From assembly GCA_015490255.1 (NCBI GenBank), contig WFYF01000041.1, forward strand, positions 1 to 12,318: a DNA stretch of 12,318 nucleotides, in the 5' to 3' direction. This document shows positions 1-5,223 of the stretch, in pieces. How positions within the stretch are numbered: the first letter of the stretch is position 1; each line of letters opens with the position of its first letter. The position numbers were made by a program, and so were the translations under genes. Under the pieces are notes generated by a model. The model ran no database searches and had not been told where the DNA came from. It worked only from the letters and a program-made list of their open reading frames with translations. This DNA is from Caldifarciminota bacterium (GTDB taxonomy: Bacteria; Hydrothermota; Hydrothermia; S141-80).

Positions 1-855
1 CACCAGGATCCGTCCCCGCACCCCCTCCCAGATTTCCACCTCCCCCAGACCGGCCACCGCGGCCTCCTCCACAGGCCGCTCCAGTTCCACAAAAATTTCC
101 CGGTAAGGGGAAAACCGTTCCCGCAGAGAAGCCAGCCCCCCGTCATAGATCAACCGCCCGTGGTGGATGACCATCACCCGGGGACACAGGGCGGCAATGT
201 CGGCCATATAGTGGCTGGTCAGCAACAGGGTGGCCCCGAAACGGGCGTTGTATTCCCGGAGAAACTCCCGAACCGCCACCTGGGCGGTCACATCCAGTCC
301 CAGAGTGGGTTCGTCCAGAAACAGCACTTCCGGATTGTGGAGCAACGCGGCCAGAAGTTCCGCTTTCATTCGTTCCCCCAGGGAAAGCTTCCGCACCGGT
401 GTGCGAAGAAGGTGAAGGATATCCAGCATCTCCCCCAGGGTCTTCACCCGCTCCCGAAATGCGCGATCCGGAATCCCATAGACCGCCGCGTTCACCCGCA
501 GGCTGTCCATCACGGGAAGATCCCACAAAAGCTGCTGCTTCTGGCCCATCACAAGGGTGATTTTTCGCAGGAATTCCGGTTCCCGTCTGAAGGGGACGAA
601 CCCCGCCACCCGAACCTCGCCCGCGGTGGGGTATATCAGACCCGAGAGCATTTTCAGGGTAGTGGTTTTCCCCGCCCCGTTGGGTCCCAGGAAACCCACC
701 ACCTCTCCCCGCTCAATGGTGAAGCTCACGTCCACCACCGCCCGGACTTCCCGGAAACGCCGCCGGATGAGGTGACGAAGGGTACCGCGGAATCCGGGGT
801 CTTTCTCGGGCACGCGATAAACCTTGGTGAGATTCCGCACCTCAACCACGGGCAT
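1..855 (-). CDS. ABC transporter ATP-binding protein, COG4586 type (partial, C-terminus off window)
   Basis: The frame is open for 285 codons from the ATG at 855 to the left edge, so the C-terminus is missing (perhaps about 40 residues by family length). All ABC ATPase motifs are visible: Walker A GPNGAGKT (57-64), Q-loop GQK (104-106), signature LSLGE (157-161), Walker B LFLDEP (178-183) and H-loop SH (214-215). The extended N-terminus before Walker A and the segment around GQKQQLLWDLPVMDS match my memory of COG4586, ATPases of ABC-2-type exporters of unknown cargo. The protein would act on the cytoplasmic face of the membrane with a permease, probably encoded beyond the left edge. The ATG directly abuts the nadE stop (TGAATG), and a GGAG lies inside the nadE end, so translation is probably coupled. 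The motifs are certain; cargo is unknown. Confidence 0.93.
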   Translation of the reverse strand, partial: MPVVEVRNLTKVYRVPEKDPGFRGTLRHLIRRRFREVRAVVDVSFTIERGEVVGFLGPNGAGKTTTLKMLSGLIYPTAGEVRVAGFVPFRREPEFLRKITLVMGQKQQLLWDLPVMDSLRVNAAVYGIPDRAFRERVKTLGEMLDILHLLRTPVRKLSLGERMKAELLAALLHNPEVLFLDEPTLGLDVTAQVAVREFLREYNARFGATLLLTSHYMADIAALCPRVMVIHHGRLIYDGGLASLRERFSPYREIFVELERPVEEAAVAGLGEVEIWEGVRGRILV

Positions 856-1704
856 TCAGAAGCGCTCCACCGGATAGCGCCAGTCCTTGTCCAGGCACAT
901 CCGGGAGATCCGGGTGATGGTGGGGATCTTGCGCTTGTGCTCCGAGGTTTGCACCCGGTGGAAGATCTCTTCCACGGCCTTCACCGGGACTCCGAGCAGC
1001 GCCGCGGTTTCCCGGATGGAAAGTTCCAGATCCACCAGGGCATAGAGCACCCGGTCAATCTGGGCGTAGGTGTAGCCTAGCTCCGCCTCGTCCGTCTGGC
1101 CCACCCACAACCCCGCTGTGGGAGCCTTCCGGACGATTCCGGTGGGGATGCCCACGAACTCCGCAAGCTGCCAGACCTGGGTCTTATAGAGGTCCCCGAT
1201 GGGATAGATATCCGCGGCCATATCGCCGTATTTGGTGCCGTACCCCAGGAGCAGTTCGGTTTTGTTGGACGTCCCCACCACCAGGCGTCCGTCCAGATTG
1301 GCGAAAAAATAGTTCAGGATCATCCGGATACGGGGTTTGACGTTGGCCAGGGCCATCCGGAAAGCCCCTTCCTCGGGGGAGCCCGGCAGGAACTGGGCAA
1401 ACCAGTCCACCGCATCGTTGATGGGAATTTCCCGGTGGGGTACACCCAGCATGGCCACCAGGTTCCGGGCATCCTGGAGATCCCGGTCCGGCGTCACGCC
1501 CATCTCCGGCATCAGGAGCGCCAGGACCCGTTCCTTCCCCAGGGCTTCGGCGGTGAGCTTCAACACCAGGGAAGAGTCAATCCCCCCGGAGAGAGCCACC
1601 ACCGCCCCGGACAGGCCCACCTTCTCCACCCGGTTCCGGATGGACGCGGTGATCACCTGACGGATCTCCTCCAGTTCCTTTTCCCGCAGCTCCAGGTCAA
1701 TCAT
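856..1704 (-). CDS. nadE: NAD+ synthetase, synthetase (amidotransferase acceptor) subunit
   Basis: The 282-residue product makes NAD+ from deamido-NAD+ (NaAD), ATP and ammonia, the last step of NAD biosynthesis in the cytoplasm. The N-type ATP pyrophosphatase P-loop SGGIDSS is at 39-45. The conserved GTSNKTELLLGYGTKYGD segment is at 144-161, followed by PIGDLYKTQVWQLA. Length fits an ammonia-dependent NadE or the synthetase half of a fused enzyme. The ATG at 1704 was chosen because homology begins at MIDLELREK. A longer reading back to 2052 would run through the upstream gene in another frame. The start overlaps the glutaminase stop by 8 bases (ATGATTGA), which suggests translational coupling and a two-subunit glutamine-dependent enzyme. 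The family call is very secure; the partnership is inferred from the upstream gene. Confidence 0.96.
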   Translation of the reverse strand: MIDLELREKELEEIRQVITASIRNRVEKVGLSGAVVALSGGIDSSLVLKLTAEALGKERVLALLMPEMGVTPDRDLQDARNLVAMLGVPHREIPINDAVDWFAQFLPGSPEEGAFRMALANVKPRIRMILNYFFANLDGRLVVGTSNKTELLLGYGTKYGDMAADIYPIGDLYKTQVWQLAEFVGIPTGIVRKAPTAGLWVGQTDEAELGYTYAQIDRVLYALVDLELSIRETAALLGVPVKAVEEIFHRVQTSEHKRKIPTITRISRMCLDKDWRYPVERF

Positions 1705-2542
1705 GCGGTTCTCCCGAGAATTCCCGGAAAGCCCGGAGATAGTCTTCCACCAGGGCCGGCGTGATTTCCCGCAGACGGATGTCCCGGCGCCGTAAAAGGC
1801 GAGATTCACCCAGATCCACCGAAACCACCTCCAGGTGGGGTTCCAGGAAAGGCGCCTGAAAGATCCGTTCCCCCCGCGCGGAAAAGGCCATGGAACCTCC
1901 CCAGTAGGCCACACCGTCCTGGATGCCCGCCATGTTGACAAACACCACCGGCAGCTGGTTGTCCAGCACCCGGACCCGGAGAAAGTCTTCCCAGATTTCG
2001 GGTTTGCCCCGGTCATAGGGGGAAGCGGAGGGCACCACCAGAAGCTCAGCACCCCGGAAAGCGAGGATCCGGGCGGGTTCGCTGAACCACGCGTCCTCGC
2101 AGATCAGGAACCCCACCCGCCCGAAAGGCGTGGGAAAAACGTCAAACCGGGAGCCCCTCCGGAAATACCTCTTTTCGTCAAACAGGCGATAGTTCACAAG
2201 CTGGACTTTCCGGTGGATGCCCTGGATCTTCCCGTTGCCAATCAGGGCCACGGCATTATACAGGAATCCGTGGGCATCCTGTTCCACAAATCCCACGGCG
2301 ATCCAGGCCCGCCGGGTGCGGGAGGTCTCCCGGATGCGTTCCAGGGCTTCCAGATTCTGCTGAACCTTGTCAAAATAGATATCTCCCGCACCGAATCCCA
2401 GAAGGGCGAGTTCGGGGGTGACCACGAGATCCGCCCCCCCTTCCTCTGCCCGGTCATAGGCTTCCAGAATGGTTTCCAGGTTTCCCCGAATGTGACCCAG
2501 CGGGGCAACCAGCTGGGCAAGCGCCACACGGATGGTTCGCAT
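1697..2542 (-). CDS. Nitrilase-family glutaminase subunit of NAD+ synthetase
   Basis: This is a 281-residue carbon-nitrogen hydrolase that closely resembles the N-terminal glutaminase domain of fused glutamine-dependent NadE. The Glu-Lys-Cys triad can be placed at E44 (VVTPELALLGF), K112 (HRKVQLVNY) and C148 (LICEDAW). The NadE-specific segment FDEKRYF follows the lysine, and SASPYDRGKPE lies at 172-182. The likely role is to hydrolyse glutamine and pass ammonia to the synthetase encoded immediately downstream, since the genes overlap by 8 bases. The start is the ATG at 2542, where homology begins (MRTIRVALAQ). An in-frame extension to 2707 reads across the promoter and has no family resemblance. 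No Shine-Dalgarno lies just upstream, fitting a leaderless mRNA. A stand-alone amidase is the alternative, but sequence and context favour NAD synthesis. Confidence 0.92.
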   Translation of the reverse strand: MRTIRVALAQLVAPLGHIRGNLETILEAYDRAEEGGADLVVTPELALLGFGAGDIYFDKVQQNLEALERIRETSRTRRAWIAVGFVEQDAHGFLYNAVALIGNGKIQGIHRKVQLVNYRLFDEKRYFRRGSRFDVFPTPFGRVGFLICEDAWFSEPARILAFRGAELLVVPSASPYDRGKPEIWEDFLRVRVLDNQLPVVFVNMAGIQDGVAYWGGSMAFSARGERIFQAPFLEPHLEVVSVDLGESRLLRRRDIRLREITPALVEDYLRAFREFSGEPHD

Positions 2543-2548
2543 GGAAAG

Positions 2549-2577
2549 AGTATACAAACTCCCTTCCGGCCTGTCAA
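2549..2577 (-). promoter_or_regulatory. Sigma70-type promoter of the NAD synthetase operon, placed for a leaderless mRNA
   Basis: Read on the minus strand, TTGACA (2572-2577) is followed after exactly 17 bases by TATACT (2549-2554). Only six bases (CTTTCC) separate the -10 box from the ATG whose A is at 2542. Transcription normally starts about seven bases past the -10, so the first transcribed base should be the A of the start codon. There is no room for a ribosome binding site or a riboswitch. The hexamers and spacing are seen directly; the start site is inferred. Confidence 0.82.
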
Positions 2578-2618
2578 AATTCACCGTATGAGGCAATTCC
2601 CCCGATTTGACTCTGTGA

Positions 2619-2634
2619 CGTTCCCCAGGGAACG
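2619..2634. repeat. Imperfect palindrome, possible operator
   Basis: Seven-base arms CGTTCCC and GGGAACG are separated by CA. The element lies 42 bp upstream of the -35 box of the NAD synthetase promoter. That position could suit an activator site, or it could be chance. I cannot match it to a known regulator. Confidence 0.3.
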
Positions 2635-2741
2635 CCACGGATCCCCGAAACACATTGCGCGCCTTTGTGGCACAGTTCCGCGGGGGGGAAAGGGAAGAAA
2701 ATCCCACGAAAAATTTCTAAAACCCCTGAACGGGATTTGAA

Positions 2742-2984
2742 GTGGCTTGGGGCGGAGCTGTGGCGGCATCCTGTGGAGAGCTGGAAGAGCGTTTTTTCGT
2801 CCGTGGCTGCACCCCCTGCCAGACCCTTGAGGCATTTCGCAGGAACCATAGCCGCCCGGAAGTTTTTTCGGTCCTGGTGATGGCTGAACCTGCCCGTGGG
2901 GTACGTCCTGATCTGTACGCCGGGGCGGATCAGGGTGTGCCGGCATACCCCACGTCGCTTGATGCTACTCTCCAGGTCCCGTAA
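2742..2984 (+). CDS. Possible small thioredoxin-fold protein or remnant, C-terminally short
   Basis: The 80-residue frame opens at GTG 2742; an in-frame TGA lies at 2727-2729. It has a predicted strand ending RFFVRG, a CTPC motif (23-26), a helix-like QTLEAFRRNH, a hydrophobic strand around VFSVLVM (41-47) and GVPAYPT (65-71). The 44-residue distance from the second Cys to the putative cis-proline (P70) is close to the 41 in E. coli thioredoxin. The frame ends nine residues after PT, so the last strands and helix of a normal thioredoxin fold are missing. G/C at third positions is about 60 percent, apparently lower than in the neighbours. The ribosome site is weak (GGGA, 6 bases upstream). The TAA stop at 2982-2984 lies in the -10 box of the next promoter. 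It may be a decayed gene, a very small redox protein or chance. Confidence 0.38.
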   Translation: MAWGGAVAASCGELEERFFVRGCTPCQTLEAFRRNHSRPEVFSVLVMAEPARGVRPDLYAGADQGVPAYPTSLDATLQVP

Positions 2985-2987
2985 AAT
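2959..2987 (+). promoter_or_regulatory. Sigma70-type promoter of the six-gene operon, leaderless or near-leaderless
   Basis: TTGATG (2959-2964) and TAAAAT (2982-2987) are separated by exactly 17 bases. Seven bases follow before the ATG at 2995, so the transcript should begin at the start codon or within a few bases of it. No Shine-Dalgarno sequence lies between the -10 box and the ATG. The first three bases of the -10 box are also the stop codon of the small upstream frame. The promoter is seen by consensus; the start site is inferred. Confidence 0.75.
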
Positions 2988-2994
2988 TAGCCGC

Positions 2995-3972
2995 ATGAAA
3001 GTGGTTTATTTCACCCGGGCGTTTCCTTTTCCCGATCTGGCGGATTCCCTCGCCGAAAGGTTCGCGGTTCGGATGGAAAAACAGGATATTCCACTGCCCC
3101 GGGAAAAACTCTTTCAGAATCTCCGGGATGTGAACATCCTGGTGTGCACCCTGACGGAACGGATTGACCGGGACGTGCTGGATCATGCTCCGGCCCTGGA
3201 ACTGGTTGCCACCTATTCGGTGGGCTATGACCACCTGGATCTCGCAGCCCTGCGGGAACGGGGGATCTGGGCCACCCACACTCCGGACGTGCTGACCGAG
3301 GCCACGGCGGACCTCACGTGGGCCCTGATTCTGGCTGCGGCCCGAAGGGTGGTGGAAGCCGATGCTTTTGTCCGGAAAGGGGGGTGGCAGGGCTGGCAGG
3401 TGGGGCAGTTTCTGGGCATGGAACTTTCCGGAAAAACCCTGGGCATTGTGGGGGCCGGACGGATCGGTCAGGCGGTGGGGCGCCGGGCGGTGGGCTTCGG
3501 CCTGCGGATTCTCTATACCGCCCGAAGGGGAAAACCGGATTTTGAGGAGGCCACGGGGGCGCGTTTTACAGATCTGGACACCCTGCTTGGGGCAAGCGAC
3601 ATCGTCTCCCTCCACGTGCCCCTCACCCCCGAGACCCGGAATCTCCTCTCCCGGGAACGCCTGTTCGCCATGAAACCCGGAAGCATCCTGATCAACACCG
3701 CCCGGGGGGCGGTGGTGGATGAAGAAGCCCTGATGGAGGCGCTGGAAGCGGGGCATCTTGCGGCCGTCGGCCTGGATGTTTATGCCAAAGAACCTTTCGT
3801 GCCCGAGGCCCTGCGCCGGCATCCCCGTGCGGTGCTCCTGCCCCACCTGGGAAGCGCCACGGTGGAAACCCGCCGGCGGATGTTTCAGGCGGTGGTGGAG
3901 AGCATTCTCTCCTTTGCGGCGGGGGAACGCCCGCCCCGGCACGCCATACCGGAGCTGGTTCATGCGGCGTAA
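2995..3972 (+). CDS. D-2-hydroxyacid dehydrogenase, glyoxylate/hydroxypyruvate reductase-like
   Basis: The 325-residue cytoplasmic oxidoreductase of the D-isomer 2-hydroxyacid dehydrogenase family should interconvert a 2-oxoacid and a D-2-hydroxyacid with NAD(P)H. The Rossmann motif GAGRIG is at 153-158. The catalytic set is Arg237 (NTARG), Glu266 (YAKEP) and His284 (PHLGSA). The segments VGYDHLDL and THTPDVLTEATADL resemble glyoxylate reductases such as those of Thermococcales. Basic residues after the second Rossmann strand (YTARRGKP) resemble NADPH-preferring GRHPR, but this is only suggestive. Phosphoglycerate dehydrogenase is less likely because there is no C-terminal ACT domain. The ATG at 2995 was chosen from homology; the frame runs upstream to 2896 but crosses the promoter. 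It is first in the operon, and its end overlaps the HD gene by 11 bases. Confidence 0.9.
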   Translation: MKVVYFTRAFPFPDLADSLAERFAVRMEKQDIPLPREKLFQNLRDVNILVCTLTERIDRDVLDHAPALELVATYSVGYDHLDLAALRERGIWATHTPDVLTEATADLTWALILAAARRVVEADAFVRKGGWQGWQVGQFLGMELSGKTLGIVGAGRIGQAVGRRAVGFGLRILYTARRGKPDFEEATGARFTDLDTLLGASDIVSLHVPLTPETRNLLSRERLFAMKPGSILINTARGAVVDEEALMEALEAGHLAAVGLDVYAKEPFVPEALRRHPRAVLLPHLGSATVETRRRMFQAVVESILSFAAGERPPRHAIPELVHAA

Positions 3973-5221
3973 GTATATCCGGGACCCCCTGTATGAGGAC
4001 TTCATCATTCTGGAGGAACCCTTCCTGGACGTGGTGGAACAGCCCTTTTTCCAGCGGTTCCGGCGGATCAAGCAGCTGGGCACGGCTTCCCTGGTGTATC
4101 CCGGGGCGGACCACAGCCGGTTTCAGCATGCCCTGGGGGCCTTCTATCTCGCCGGACGGGCCCTCCACAGCCTGCAGGAGAAGGGGGTGAACATCTCCCC
4201 GGAGGAGGGGGACGCCCTGCGCCTGGCGGCCCTGGTCCACGATCTGGGACACGGCCCCCTTTCCCACTCCCTGGAGCACACCCTGGTGGATGTGCCCCAC
4301 GAAGAGCTTTCCTATGCTCTGATGGATCGCTTTGTCCGGCCGGTGGTGGGGGATGCCCTCACGGATCGGGCCTTGGCCTTTCTGAAGGGCGACACGGATC
4401 GTCCCTTCTTTCACGAACTGCTGGACGGTCAGCTGGACGTGGACCGGCTGGACTATCTCCGGAGGGACTCCTTTTTCTGCGGACTCACCCACGGGCTGGT
4501 GGACATCGCCCGCATTCTCCAGACCCTCACCACCGTCTCCGAGCGGGGACGGGAGGTGCTGGCGGTGGAGGAGAAGGGGGCCACGGCGGTGGAGAGCTAT
4601 CTCATGGCCCGGTATCTCATGTACTGGGCGGTGTATTACCACCGGACCAACCTGGCAGCCCAGGGATTGATTGAGGCCATGTTCCGGCGGGTTCGGGACC
4701 TCCGGCGGGAAGGCCACACGGTGCCCCTCACCCCCGCCTTTCATGCCTTTCTGGATGCCTGGGACGCCTATCCGGGCCGGCCCATCCATCCCGACGTGCT
4801 GGAAGCCTTTGTGATGCTGGACGACGCGGATGTGGATGTGAGCATCAAGATGTGGGCCCGATCCGATGATCCGGTCCTTTCGGATCTAGCCTGGCGATAT
4901 CTCCGGCGGCGCCTTCCCCGGACGCTGGAAAACCCCTCGCCGGGGGAGGTGCTGGAGCTGTCCCGGGCCCTGGAACGCCACGGTCTGGATCCCCGGTATT
5001 ATCTCGTGGAAAAGCGGGCCTTTGAGGTGGGCTACCGGTATTACACCCCCGAAGAGGAAAGTCCCATCCGGGTGCGTCTGCGCTCCGGAAAGGTGGCGGA
5101 GATCTCCCAGGTGCTGCCCACGGACACCGTGAAGGCCCTGGCCCGGCCGGTGGTCCAGACCTACGTGTTTTCCATCGCCCGGGAAGTGGCGCTGGACCAG
5201 GGAAAACAAACAGGAGGTTAA
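3962..5221 (+). CDS. HD-domain phosphohydrolase, SAMHD1/YwfO-like (COG1078)
   Basis: The 419-residue protein has the complete HD metal site: His56 (RFQHALG), His93-Asp94 (LVHDLGHGPLSH) and Asp161 (LDVDRLDYLRRD). By motif alignment these match SAMHD1 His167, His206-Asp207 and Asp311. His97, His102 and Tyr165 match SAMHD1 His210, His215 and Tyr315, which act in nucleotide hydrolysis. Characterised relatives are dNTP triphosphohydrolases, so removal of triphosphate from dNTPs in the cytoplasm is the best guess. The exact substrate and any allosteric control cannot be read from the sequence. The ATG at 3962 has GGAG seven bases upstream (3951-3954), inside the dehydrogenase end; the two genes overlap by 11 bases. 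No signal peptide or membrane segment is visible. Confidence 0.88.
   Translation: MRRKYIRDPLYEDFIILEEPFLDVVEQPFFQRFRRIKQLGTASLVYPGADHSRFQHALGAFYLAGRALHSLQEKGVNISPEEGDALRLAALVHDLGHGPLSHSLEHTLVDVPHEELSYALMDRFVRPVVGDALTDRALAFLKGDTDRPFFHELLDGQLDVDRLDYLRRDSFFCGLTHGLVDIARILQTLTTVSERGREVLAVEEKGATAVESYLMARYLMYWAVYYHRTNLAAQGLIEAMFRRVRDLRREGHTVPLTPAFHAFLDAWDAYPGRPIHPDVLEAFVMLDDADVDVSIKMWARSDDPVLSDLAWRYLRRRLPRTLENPSPGEVLELSRALERHGLDPRYYLVEKRAFEVGYRYYTPEEESPIRVRLRSGKVAEISQVLPTDTVKALARPVVQTYVFSIAREVALDQGKQTGG
5212..5217 (+). promoter_or_regulatory. Ribosome binding site of the S9 peptidase gene
   Basis: AGGAGG lies six bases before the ATG at 5224 and inside the last codons of the HD gene. It is a perfect Shine-Dalgarno core and fixes the peptidase start. 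Internal operon genes therefore use ordinary ribosome binding sites, unlike the promoter-proximal ones. Confidence 0.85.
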
Positions 5222-5223
5222 CG

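Larger units (their letters stand above)
2543..2994. other. Divergent intergenic region (452 bp)
   Basis: This is the longest stretch without a confident gene. It separates the minus-strand NAD synthetase operon from the plus-strand six-gene operon. It holds one promoter at each end, a 16-bp imperfect palindrome near 2619-2634 and a short thioredoxin-like reading frame at 2742-2984. The part from about 2640 to 2741 contains a run of seven G and A-rich stretches, but I see no gene, tRNA or riboswitch there. Minus-strand reading frames across it are proline- and arginine-rich and resemble no family I know. Confidence 0.7.

Noticed and set aside
160..1080. Long plus-strand reading frame of 306 codons
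   Set aside because: It lies antisense to the ABC ATPase and nadE genes, whose motifs are unambiguous. Its His/Pro/Arg-rich product is typical of shadow frames in GC-rich DNA.
856..2052. Extended nadE of 398 codons
   Set aside because: The extra 116 residues are an out-of-frame reading of the glutaminase gene; homology begins at the ATG at 1704.
1835..2740. Plus-strand frame of 301 codons
   Set aside because: It is antisense to the glutaminase gene and has no family-like motifs.
2711..2745. Possible tRNA T-arm or CRISPR-repeat-like string near the TTCAAATCCC complement
   Set aside because: No cloverleaf pairing, anticodon arm or repeated copy is found nearby.
2574..2996. Minus-strand frames of 121-140 codons in the divergent gap
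   Set aside because: They lack recognisable motifs or ribosome sites and would be transcribed against the plus-strand promoter from within the following gene's start.
2965..4083. Minus-strand frame of 372 codons
   Set aside because: It is antisense to the dehydrogenase, which has a full catalytic set; the composition is shadow-like.
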